DNA from: Stramenopiles sp. TOSAG23-2
Taxonomy: Eukaryota > Sar
NCBI GenBank assembly: GCA_900128395.1
Contig: LT649672.1
Location: 1 to 16,613, forward strand
Reading direction: 5' to 3'
Length of the DNA stretch: 16,613 bases
Shown here: piece by piece, positions 8,512 to 16,613 of the stretch
Layout of the letters: each line of letters opens with the position of its first letter
Numbering within the stretch: position 1 is the first letter of the stretch
The notes under the pieces: generated by a model
What the model saw: only the letters and a program-made list of their open reading frames with translations
The model's database searches: none
Told to the model about the DNA's origin: nothing
Made by a program: the position numbers and the translations under genes

Positions 8512-8759
8512 AGAAATGAGAGGGGAAATTAGATTCACAAAAATAAAAAAAAATGTACACACTGTTATTTATTTAATACACATGGTAAAAAATATTATAT
8601 AATATCTTAATACTCGTATAGATAATTTTTAACCATTATTTTATCATAAAATATAAAAATATTTTTACGAACCGTCGTATATTATTTGTATTCTTTTGAA
8701 GAGTAGGAATTATCAATGAGTAAATCTAAACAATAAATTAATGCGTAAAATTGAAAAAT
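8512..8759. other. Convergent 3' flanks of ABCD and AAA genes
   Basis: No gene is seen. AATAAA at 8542-8547 lies 31 nt after the ABCD stop and is a candidate polyadenylation signal. On the minus strand, ACGAGTA (8611-8617) occurs about 145 nt after the AAA stop. Confidence 0.5.
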
Positions 8760-11700
8760 TTAATTTTGAAATGTCCATAAGTCATCACTATTGCTATCGA
8801 AACTGTCATCTCGGGATGTAGATGGTTCTAATTGAAAAGCATAATTTGGGTCGTAACTAATGCTTCTACGTATGGATGTATTGTTTCTTTCAAGTGATGG
8901 TCTAGCAGATTGATTCCAACGAGACATGTTTTTATCCCATCGAGACATTGGTTTTATAACATCTACTGAATTAATTGCTTTAAATTCTTCACCAATACTT
9001 AATTTCTTACCAGCATCATCATTGTTGTTCTTATTTCCTAAACTATCATTATTATTTTCAGGGGTAAAATCCTTCTTTTTATTAGCTTCCACGTTAAATG
9101 ATTTCTTTTCTTGCTCTGTCACTGCATTTAACGCCTCGCTTTCAGCTTGTTTGTTTTTCTCATGATACGCTGCCCATTCCTTCTGTTCCGTTGGTGAAGC
9201 AAAATGTTTCCATCGCGCTTGCTCATCATTTTTATCCTGTCTTAAATTTTCAACTGCAGCTTGTAAATTCTTTCGATACTTTTGCAAGTATGATTGGACA
9301 TTTGAAAGTGTTGTTTTATCATTTGGAACAAGTTCGCTAAATTCTTTTGAAAATTTTTCACCATCATTATTATCTAATTTCCAACTCTTTTCAAATTTTA
9401 AAAACATTCGCCTGACTTGATCTTTTGTTGCATATGTAAAATGTTTAATAACATCTACCCTTCCCCCACGAATGATTCTCCCTTCGCTGATTCGTTCTTT
9501 AAAGTTTGTTGTTAAAAATATCAATTTTCCAGAAACGCTTACAACACCATCTAATATTTGCATCAAGTCTTCAACACGCATATCATTTTTTGCAGTAGCT
9601 TCATCAAGTAAACCATCAATCTCTTCCACCAATATTACGGATGGAGTATCTGTATCTTTGATTAATGCTTGCATATGATTTGCAGTCATTCCTTCCACAT
9701 TAATTTCAAGAGAGTATAATGGACACTTCAATGCGCCAGCTAATGCTTTTACTAAACTTGTTTTGCCCGTTCCTGGCACACCTTAAAACATATATGTTCG
9801 ACGCCATGGGATCCCCAATATATTATATTGCCTTTTTTCGGCTAAAAATAATAATGCATCATCCAAAATGTCTTTTGCCAATGTACCTGGTAGTATAATT
9901 GTATCTAATGGACGTGGGTATTCTTCGTCAAGTTCATTCCATTTTGCTGTACCACTGGTCATTGTACGGCGGCGTCTTCCACTTTTTGCATTATCACTTG
10001 GCCCGCCAAATGGAGTCCCACCACCACCACCAAATGCACTTGGTGCCCCATTGTTTCCAGAAGTCATAATTTCAGCCACAAAAATTTGAGTTGCTGTTGT
10101 ATTATCTGCTTTATGCAATTCATGTCCAATCAATAAAATTTTTTTCATTAACAATTGAGTTTCTTTTGCCTTTCCAGGAATTTTTACAATATATGTGCCA
10201 GACCTACCTCCTCCTCCAGGTCCACCACCATATCCCAGTTCCATCAGCATGTCATCCATACCTAGGTGACCACCTCCATCCCTGCCATGATTTCCTGGTC
10301 TCCTCCTATTACGATGCCTCTGTCGTTTACCTTGTCCCATATATGCCATTGAATCATCTTCATGTAAGCGACCAGTTGAGTCTACGTAGATTGGACGTCC
10401 TTGAAATTTAAACTTCATTGTTTTTTCATGTGATGGTACAAATTGATAATCTGGTGTATGTGAATCAATACCGTGTTGCTGAAGGATCTTCGTTTTATTA
10501 TCCATTTTTCGTTTCACGCGAAGATCTTGGACCATTGAGTTTGCTTCTTTCTGCATCATGTCTTTGACCCAACGAGCTAAATATTTGACTTCCAGGGATC
10601 CTATACCAAAACGAAATGTTGTATAATCAGGAATGTCACTTTCCAATAATTTATATCCTTCTATCAACACTTCCTCTATAAGGCCATTATCCGTCCCTGC
10701 AATGCGAATTATATATCCAATACCTCTATCTGCTGATACCCACATAGCTTTTCCTCGGAAAGATAATCTTAATTCTTTTTCATCTGCTGAACGCATTAAA
10801 TATGTTGGCAAATCAATATCCATTTTTGCAAGGTCATCACTACTTTCGTCAGTAGTACTTTTATCAGTTTCTTTTCCAATTCCATCACCATCAACTACAA
10901 TAATTCTACTTGGTTTATCTGTTTTATTTTGTGCTCTTAGCCATCGTTCAAGCTGATCGCATGCATTTGTATCCAAACCAATTTCATATGTCGTATATCG
11001 CTCATCGTCTTGTCGTTCAAGTTCTCGACCTTTACTGAGCATTTTTGCAATCAATTTTCTTCCTGTAATACTACTCTGATACCATGGTACATTTAATAAA
11101 GTAATGTAAACCTCGGCTTTTTGAATATATTGTTCTCTAGCCATGGTACGTATTGATATCGCACTATTATGTGAGGCTACTGCAGAAGTTCTAGAATCAT
11201 TATCACGGTGACTCCTTCTACCAGGTCCCCCACCACCACCATAACCAGGTCCACCACCAAAACCATCGTCAAATTCGTGTGCGTATCTACGCATCCTCCT
11301 TTGTTGTCCATTTTTTTGCTCACTATCAGGTGTTGATATCCAAATGATATTGTCATCAATATTAATTCTTACAACTTCCCCCTTATCAAATGATGGTTTA
11401 AACTCATAATTATTTTCCAAATGAATTACACCGTCACTGTCTGTTGCATCATTTTTCAATAATGCTTCATAATCCTTGTGTACGTCAACTACATTTGAAA
11501 AGCGTCCTGTTTCTTCTGTTATTTGCTTTACATATCGCTGAATACTTAAAGCATCTTCCCGCCTAACGATATACATCGTGAAAAATAAATATGTATATAA
11601 ATCTTGTATGTAATTTGAACTGGAGCTTAAAATTCCTGTAATCCATTGCGCAATAATTGCACCAAATGCACCAGCACCAACTTGTGTTTCAAGTGAACGT

Positions 11701-11783
11701 GCAGCTGCGGTTCCAATGGTATATAAAAAACTAACCAACAAAGTCCTTGAACTAAATAATAACCTAGAAAATGTTGCGCCCAT
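8760..11783 (-). CDS. BCS1-type AAA ATPase interrupted by an in-frame TAA
   Basis: One frame of 1008 codons from the ATG at 11783 to TAA at 8760-8762, broken only at codon 667. Before the break: myristoylation-type MGATFSR, hydrophobic segments in residues 8-70, three related modules (about 136-270, 337-395, 454-572) resembling the BCS1 N-terminal domain, Gly/Arg-rich inserts, then RPLDTIILPG and GIPWRRTYMF, which is the BCS1 approach to the P-loop. After it: Walker A GVPGTGKT (668-675), Walker B VILVEEID (716-723), sensor-1 Asn (760), arginine-finger region IIRGGRVDV (770-778) and ATKDQVRRMFLKF. The tail of about 200 residues is coiled-coil and low-complexity, with a doubled MSRW. BCS1 proteins are mitochondrial inner-membrane AAA translocases of about 420 residues acting on the Rieske protein; this protein is over twice as long, so a different member of the BCS1-like group is likely. 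Either readthrough, a recent nonsense mutation or a base error explains the TAA. Confidence 0.85.
9783..9785 (-). other. In-frame TAA immediately before Walker A
   Basis: The codon series reads TAT ATG TTT TAA GGT GTG CCA GGA, i.e. Y-M-F-stop-G-V-P-G. In BCS1 proteins this site is Y-L-L-Y-G-P-P-G, so the TAA sits exactly where tyrosine is expected. TAT or TAC differs from TAA by one base. No frame change or intron is needed on either side. Confidence 0.95.
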
Positions 11784-12292
11784 CTTGTTTTATTATTTGC
11801 TACTGTTATATATAATAAATGATTTATAAAGTAATTATTATTATATCAAAAAATAATTAATTTTTTTCTCGTAAAATGCAAATATACGCGGCGTAGGATA
11901 TTTTTTTTTTGTATGTAAAAGTATATTTACGTGTATGTAATGTTTTCTAATACTCGTTATAAGATTTAGTTTTCCTTCTTTATCATGAGATATATATGTA
12001 TAATATATATAATAATACAGGAAGTGAATGTCCAAATAAATTTAAATTACCACCAGGACACCAGGCATGGTTTTTTGGAAAGATATTTGTTTAGAGCTAG
12101 TATGGGAATAGCATTGGTACTTGTCAAGATTTGAGTCTTTCCAGCTTTCACTAAGATTATTATTGGAGTGTGTCAATGTTGGTTCAGCTTTGTGGTGTGT
12201 GGCCGGACGTTAATAAAGTTAACACCACCTGATTTTATTATAGAGAGAGGAGATTTTAAAAAATAACACTTTTGATAATACCTCTCTTTTTT
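11784..12292. promoter_or_regulatory. AAA-gene promoter side and DENN 3' flank
   Basis: Both neighbours are on the minus strand, so the right part is the 3' flank of the DENN gene and the left part the promoter of the AAA gene. ACGAGTA occurs on the minus strand at 11951-11957. About 12040-12235 is less AT-rich than the rest and holds a short + strand frame (11996-12094) and a possible 7-bp stem, GTGGTGT with ACACCAC (about 12193-12229). No recognised RNA gene is seen. Confidence 0.45.
11996..12094 (+). CDS. Possible 32-residue small ORF, unrecognised
   Basis: An ATG-to-TAG frame whose second half, SECPNKFKLPPGHQAWFFGK, looks like normal protein rather than translated AT-rich spacer. It lies antisense to the DENN 3' flank. 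It may be a relic or an exon fragment of another gene, or chance. No start context or homology supports it, so it is listed only because the composition stands out. Confidence 0.15.
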   Translation: MYNIYNNTGSECPNKFKLPPGHQAWFFGKIFV

Positions 12293-15200
12293 TTAAACAA
12301 CTATTTCATGATCAATATCATCCTCATCGATATGTACCATCTCCTCTACATGTTTCACAAATCCCATTGGAACGCTTCTCCAACATTTCACATAATAATT
12401 ATATGCATCATTGATAATTTCCTGTTTCAATAATGGAAATTTATTGTTGTATTTAAATGGACGTTCAATACTTGGCAATTTTTTTTCTAAACATATTTTC
12501 CTTGATATTGAATCAACGGATGGACCTTTCACTTGTTGAGATGACACAATTCTACTGTTTTTATACCTACTATCATTATGAAATTGTGAAAGATTTTGTG
12601 TTACATTCATTTTTTTACAAATTTTTGCAAATAGTGTATCAGCTACGTGATCAATATTTGCATCATCGCCATCCCGAAAGACAGAAACATTTTTTTGCTT
12701 TTTCTTACTACTTTTAATATTATTATTAATGGATACATATTCTGACGTGTAAGTAAAAAATTGAAATTTATATTGTTCCAGTAATCGCTTATTATTATTG
12801 TGCACGCTAGTATCATTATTAATAACACCATTAATACCTTGTTGTCGTCCCATAGATCCATTATAAAAATGATGAAGTTGAGATACATAGCGTGCAAATA
12901 TTTGTGTTTGTGTAAATCGTTTCAAGAAATCTGTCATTTCATTTGAAGCTGAATTGATATATTCATCCAATTTAAACATTTCTTCTAATTCTAAAAACTC
13001 TTCTTCTTCTTCGTTATTTTGTTGTTCCATTATTTCTAACCGATCGTCTGAATCTTCTTTTTCTGGCTCTTTCTTTGTAGCATTTATATCATTGTAACTA
13101 TTCAAATTTCTATCATCTATTGGTGTTTGCACGGACCATCCAATGTTATCTGAATTTACTTTTAATGAAGATGACAGTGAAGAATTATCATTATTATTAT
13201 TATCATCATCCTCGATTGGTTTAGTTTTGACATTTTTCAAATATTTTGGAACTGCAAATAAAATTAAGCTCATAAATCTTAAAAATGAATCTCGTACTCT
13301 TGTTTCACTGATTGGTATACTTTCATTCATATCCATATCGACATTTGAAAGAGATGGTGGAACTGCTAAACGAAATGCATATGCTGAATTCGACCAATCC
13401 GTGTTATTAATAGTCATGCTATCTTTTTTATTATTATTATTTAGTACATTATTATCCACCACCTTTATATTAGCCTTCTCTATAATGCGATTTAAACGCT
13501 TTGTTATTAGATCTACAATTGGTAATGGTAACGTTTCATCACTTATTTTTTCGTTGTATATACCACCTAAGATTCTATCATTGTCCATATCAACAGTATA
13601 TATATCATCTGCAAGTATGTTGATATTGCATACTTCTGTTGAATCTAATCCTATCAGAAATGGTACAGGGGCATCTAAGACTGCAATTAACGATGTAGAA
13701 CATAGTGGTATATAAATACCTGTCCATTTGATTGGAAATATCAATGCTAATATTGATTGTATTAATGGTGTTAATATGCATTTATGTTTCGAATGAAAGA
13801 TAACTTTCTGTTCTAACAACAATAATGCAATAACGTGAAATACGTTTGATATAGATAAACATTGAAATAACACTTCATAATCAAAATCAGTAACACCATA
13901 TTCATTTAATGAATTGATTTGAAACGTAGCAACGGTTTGGCTTTTTCTAGTTCCATCATATGTCAATGAAAGCCCACCCAAACTATTAAATTTTGGTACT
14001 GGGACGCAATTGAAAAAATGAACAACATAATCTTCGATTGGTATTTTTGATTCTGATAATGAGACACGAAAAAGTTGTGTCAAAAATTCCTGGAAACCTT
14101 GATAAAAACAATAACGTGATACTACATTGAGTATTTTTGGTACAAATAAATTTTTGCATACATTTGTTTCATAATTTTCGATAATATATTTATCGGATAA
14201 TCTCGTTTCTTTTGCCATGTCAATAAATGTTTTTTTTAATGCATCTGTATCATTCTTATTGTTGGTCGTATTATTATTTTTATCATCAAATAACTTTTCA
14301 TAAAATACTAATGATGTTACATATCTTGTACCCAAATCTGCATCTGTCATACTCCAACTAAAAAAATTTGGTCCAGGTACACCTGCCCAACCTTTTGGAC
14401 TGTATAAAAGTCTTAAACCGCGTGGATAGCAAAATTCAGTAAACTGTTTTGGTAAATCGCTAATACTTTCAACAGATGAGTTCTTTTTCTTCACATCACC
14501 ATTGTCATGATGACTTGGATATCGATCTAAAATTTCTGCTTTGTAAGGTATATCCATGACATTTCCTGTTTCCCCTCTATATTTTAAAACTAATTCTATT
14601 CGTTGTCCTGATTCACCCCAACTTTTCCCATCTCTCAATGGCCGATTTGATAAACGACAACCTAATGGTAAAAATCTCGTCATTTTCTTCTTCACATCAT
14701 CATTTTTATTATCGTTGGAAAAATTATTTTTATCATATTTTTCATTATTTGTATTGGTTGTGGTGGTACTATTATTATTATTATTATTATTGATGTAATT
14801 TTCATTATTACTATTAATATTATTACTTTCATATGAAACAGTCTGGTCTATAGAAAATGGCACGATTTGTATATCACATATTGGTTGTTGTTTCATTGTT
14901 TTCATACCTTGTTCTTTTTCTAAGTCTAAAATCTTTCCATTTTGATCTTTCAATATGTAAATATATTTGCCACGAACACCTAATCCTGAATGTAATTTAC
15001 CTGGATATCCAGCAACTGTTTTGTCTAACTTTTTATATCCAGGTGGTATGGCTTCTGTTTGATATTGCACTCGTACATCTAGTATCGGAGTCTCATCAAT
15101 GTTGTTTAAATTTGAAACCAACTTTTTTTTCACACATAGATATAACGATGGAGAAAATGATCCACCAATATTTTGATTGTTTACATTATTATTATTATTA

Positions 15201-15388
15201 TTATTTTCACCATCAGCAACACCTAATATATAATACCCATCTGGGCATGTTTCACCACGACTGGTACATATGAGGACGATATCAACTACTACATATCTAT
15301 TTTCAGCTTTTGGTAAAAAAAAATTTCTATCCACTTGAAAAGGTTTCTTTGGTCCACATAATACATAATGTTCAGCAATTGTTGCCAT
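12293..15388 (-). CDS. MABP-DENN domain protein (DENND4-like), likely Rab GEF
   Basis: A 1031-residue single-exon protein from the ATG at 15388; an in-frame TTG 21 nt upstream is rejected because ATG is available and the extra codons are AT spacer. Residues about 32-150 fit an MABP domain: YVVVDIVLICTSRGETCPDG, then SLYLCVKK and VRVQYQTEAIPPGYKK. An upstream DENN segment lies at about 310-370 (FCYPRGLRLLY), the core DENN at about 415-580 (VSRYCFYQGFQEFLTQLF; LLLLEQKVIFHS; PLIQSILALIFPIKW; APVPFLIGLDS), and a downstream DENN segment from about 690 (DSFLRFMSLILFAVPKYLKN). MABP followed by tripartite DENN is the order found in animal DENND4 proteins, which activate Rab10-type GTPases in membrane traffic. 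Exchange activity here is inferred from the family. Asn-rich and acidic loops (62-68, 189-230 and others) interrupt the domains. No transmembrane helix is evident. Confidence 0.9.
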   Translation of the reverse strand: MATIAEHYVLCGPKKPFQVDRNFFLPKAENRYVVVDIVLICTSRGETCPDGYYILGVADGENNNNNNNVNNQNIGGSFSPSLYLCVKKKLVSNLNNIDETPILDVRVQYQTEAIPPGYKKLDKTVAGYPGKLHSGLGVRGKYIYILKDQNGKILDLEKEQGMKTMKQQPICDIQIVPFSIDQTVSYESNNINSNNENYINNNNNNNSTTTTNTNNEKYDKNNFSNDNKNDDVKKKMTRFLPLGCRLSNRPLRDGKSWGESGQRIELVLKYRGETGNVMDIPYKAEILDRYPSHHDNGDVKKKNSSVESISDLPKQFTEFCYPRGLRLLYSPKGWAGVPGPNFFSWSMTDADLGTRYVTSLVFYEKLFDDKNNNTTNNKNDTDALKKTFIDMAKETRLSDKYIIENYETNVCKNLFVPKILNVVSRYCFYQGFQEFLTQLFRVSLSESKIPIEDYVVHFFNCVPVPKFNSLGGLSLTYDGTRKSQTVATFQINSLNEYGVTDFDYEVLFQCLSISNVFHVIALLLLEQKVIFHSKHKCILTPLIQSILALIFPIKWTGIYIPLCSTSLIAVLDAPVPFLIGLDSTEVCNINILADDIYTVDMDNDRILGGIYNEKISDETLPLPIVDLITKRLNRIIEKANIKVVDNNVLNNNNKKDSMTINNTDWSNSAYAFRLAVPPSLSNVDMDMNESIPISETRVRDSFLRFMSLILFAVPKYLKNVKTKPIEDDDNNNNDNSSLSSSLKVNSDNIGWSVQTPIDDRNLNSYNDINATKKEPEKEDSDDRLEIMEQQNNEEEEEFLELEEMFKLDEYINSASNEMTDFLKRFTQTQIFARYVSQLHHFYNGSMGRQQGINGVINNDTSVHNNNKRLLEQYKFQFFTYTSEYVSINNNIKSSKKKQKNVSVFRDGDDANIDHVADTLFAKICKKMNVTQNLSQFHNDSRYKNSRIVSSQQVKGPSVDSISRKICLEKKLPSIERPFKYNNKFPLLKQEIINDAYNYYVKCWRSVPMGFVKHVEEMVHIDEDDIDHEIVV

Positions 15389-15739
15389 GTTATATATATA
15401 ATATCTCAATAATTAAAATAAATTTATTAATATATAATACATAAAATGATTTAATATATATATCTTGTAGGCTTTTATTAATTAATATAACAATGTATTC
15501 TATTTATTTTAGTCTATGATGTTCAAGTTCAGAAGAATATAAATATTTTTGTTTCTACATTATCTATCTATCTATGTATGTGTATCTATATCTACTATAC
15601 TATTATTATTATTTTATTATTATTAATTTTTGCTATTGCAACCGCTTTTGTTCATGAACACACCCACATGATGTGTTTCAATTCATTTTTTTATTTATGC
15701 TACAAAAGATATGCATAGGAGATGGGTCTCACGTAGAAG

Positions 15740-15777
<38 letters not shown>

Positions 15778-15793
15778 CATTTAGAAGTCAGAC
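15389..15793. promoter_or_regulatory. Divergent promoter region of DENN and GFA/CENP-V genes
   Basis: Holds the start regions of two genes read in opposite directions. It is strongly AT-rich, with TCTA units at about 15559-15575, TTA repeats near 15600-15625 and an uninterrupted (TA)n at 15746-15774 ending 19 nt before the GFA/CENP-V-like ATG. No gene or conserved promoter element is recognised. Confidence 0.5.
15746..15774. repeat. (TA)n tract upstream of the GFA/CENP-V gene
   Basis: Uninterrupted alternating TA run close to the start codon at 15794. Similar tracts occur before the ABCD ATG (about 4535-4552), in the MFS intron and near 16519-16538, so they are a general feature of spacers here. 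Confidence 0.9.
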
Positions 15794-16258
15794 ATGTCAG
15801 TGATTAATAATTTAAATAATGATAATAAGGATGATGAATTGAAATGGTTGAAAGGATCGTGTCATTGTGGTGCTGTGACCTTTGAAGTATTTGTAAAAGA
15901 ACCAATAGATGTGTATAAATGCAATTGTAGCATTTGTTGGATGAAACAGAACCATCATTTTGTAGTGAAGCATCAACATTTTAAAACAACAAATGGAATA
16001 GATATAAGTACATTGCAAAATGAATATACATTTGGTACAAAAGCAGCAAAACATTATTCATGTAAAAATTGTGGCATATGTTCATTTTACCAACCACGAT
16101 CAAATCCAAATGGATATGCTATAACTATATATTGTATGGAAAGATATAATGGAAATGTAGCACAAGAAAATAAATTAAAGTTAAACTGGCATGAATTCGA
16201 CGGGATTCATTGGGAAGAACAAATAAAATCATCATCAATAGTTGCAAAGCGTGAGTGA
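15794..16258 (+). CDS. GFA/CENP-V-like zinc-binding protein
   Basis: A 154-residue protein with ATG at 15794 and TGA stop. It covers the whole GFA (glutathione-dependent formaldehyde-activating enzyme-like) fold. Zinc ligands are in place: C23 and C25 in GSCHCGAV, C43, C45 and C48 in CNCSIC, and C90, C93 and C96 in CKNCGIC. The strings KQNHHFVV, YTF and SFYQPRSNPNGYA resemble the CENP-V branch of the family more than bacterial GFA enzymes. Family members are small zinc proteins, some described as S-hydroxymethylglutathione synthases and one as a mammalian centromere/microtubule-associated protein; which role applies here cannot be told. An Asn/Asp-rich leader (5-14) precedes the domain. No targeting signal is evident. 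Confidence 0.93.
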   Translation: MSVINNLNNDNKDDELKWLKGSCHCGAVTFEVFVKEPIDVYKCNCSICWMKQNHHFVVKHQHFKTTNGIDISTLQNEYTFGTKAAKHYSCKNCGICSFYQPRSNPNGYAITIYCMERYNGNVAQENKLKLNWHEFDGIHWEEQIKSSSIVAKRE

Positions 16259-16559
16259 TGAGTAATGTACGCTTCGTACTGTGTCTGCGATTGATATATA
16301 TGCTGTATATAAAATAAGATCATGTTTATCCTCCTTATATTCAAAACAAAATTTTGTACGATCGGTACAAAGAAGAGGGTTTTTAAATACGTCGTGTGTA
16401 AAATTTTTGTTTTCTCTCTCTTCATAAACCTTCTTTTGTATTAATATTATATATCTCCATCTTCCTTACAATTAAACTGCTGCTTCGTCTTTTTAAGAAG
16501 CCTTTTCAACCTGCGTATAATATATATATATATATATTTAGTCCCTCTCCCTTTATTTT
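16259..16559. other. Convergent 3' flanks of GFA/CENP-V and PGK genes
   Basis: No gene is seen. The stretch holds CT-rich segments and a (TA)n run at about 16519-16538. Short CG-containing inverted strings occur near the GFA/CENP-V stop (GTACGCTTCGTAC at about 16267-16279) and at about 16357-16369 (GTACGATCGGTAC); either could form a small hairpin in the transcript. Confidence 0.5.
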
Positions 16560-16613
16560 TTAATCATCCAATGCATCAACACCAGGCAATACTTTCCCTT
16601 CTAACAATTCCAA
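16560..16613 (-). CDS. PGK: Phosphoglycerate kinase, C-terminal 17 residues (partial)
   Basis: The minus strand from the right edge reads LELLEGKVLPGVDALDD followed by TAA. LELLEGK-LPGV is the conserved end of phosphoglycerate kinase, the glycolytic enzyme that transfers phosphate from 1,3-bisphosphoglycerate to ADP. The rest of the gene lies outside the window. With only 17 residues, a plastid and a cytosolic form cannot be distinguished. Confidence 0.8.
   Translation of the reverse strand: MELLEGKVLPGVDALDD

Noticed and set aside
9760-9810. Intron or frameshift removing the TAA in the AAA gene
   Set aside because: The protein match on both sides leaves exactly one codon for the TAA, in the same frame, and there is no spare sequence for an intron.
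15389-15409. Upstream TTG extension of the DENN protein
   Set aside because: A proper ATG at 15388 follows directly and the extra seven residues come from AT-rich spacer.
1-16613. Variant genetic code with TAA as a sense codon
   Set aside because: WW and GFA/CENP-V end in TGA, but MFS, ABCD, AAA, DENN and PGK all end in TAA at the expected family lengths, so TAA acts as a normal stop.

Overview
The window looks like nuclear DNA of a unicellular eukaryote. It is AT-rich and carries long mostly intronless genes, one clear GT-AG intron, asparagine runs made by AAT repeats, (TA)n tracts at gene borders, and families that are typically or exclusively eukaryotic: DENN with MABP, WW, a peroxisomal-type ABCD transporter, a BCS1-type AAA ATPase and a CENP-V-like zinc protein. 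A protist, possibly a stramenopile-type alga, would fit, but the lineage cannot be fixed from the sequence.

Layout, left to right. 1-55 is an exact inverted copy of part of the first gene. 117-1628 (+) encodes a protein with three WW-type segments. 2019-3662 (-) is a 12-helix MFS transporter in two exons; its 351-nt intron contains an imperfect 75-nt-period duplication. 3663-4554 is a divergent intergenic region with a MITE-like inverted repeat and a GC-richer island. 4555-8511 (+) is a full-size fused ABCD (PXA1/CTS-like) transporter. 8760-11783 (-) is a long BCS1-like AAA ATPase whose frame is interrupted by one TAA exactly in front of Walker A. 12293-15388 (-) is a MABP plus tripartite DENN protein, a likely Rab exchange factor. 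15794-16258 (+) is a GFA/CENP-V-like zinc protein. 16560-16613 (-) is the last 18 codons of phosphoglycerate kinase, cut by the window edge.

The genes do not form an evident pathway; the order looks like ordinary compact protist gene packing with alternating strands and 250-850 nt spacers. The most notable observations are the in-frame TAA in the AAA gene, the apparent triplication of the BCS1-N-like module in the same protein, the exact inverted repeat at the left edge (real rearrangement or assembly/amplification artefact), and the unequal ATP sites of the fused ABCD transporter. No CRISPR array, tRNA, rRNA or transposase gene was recognised.
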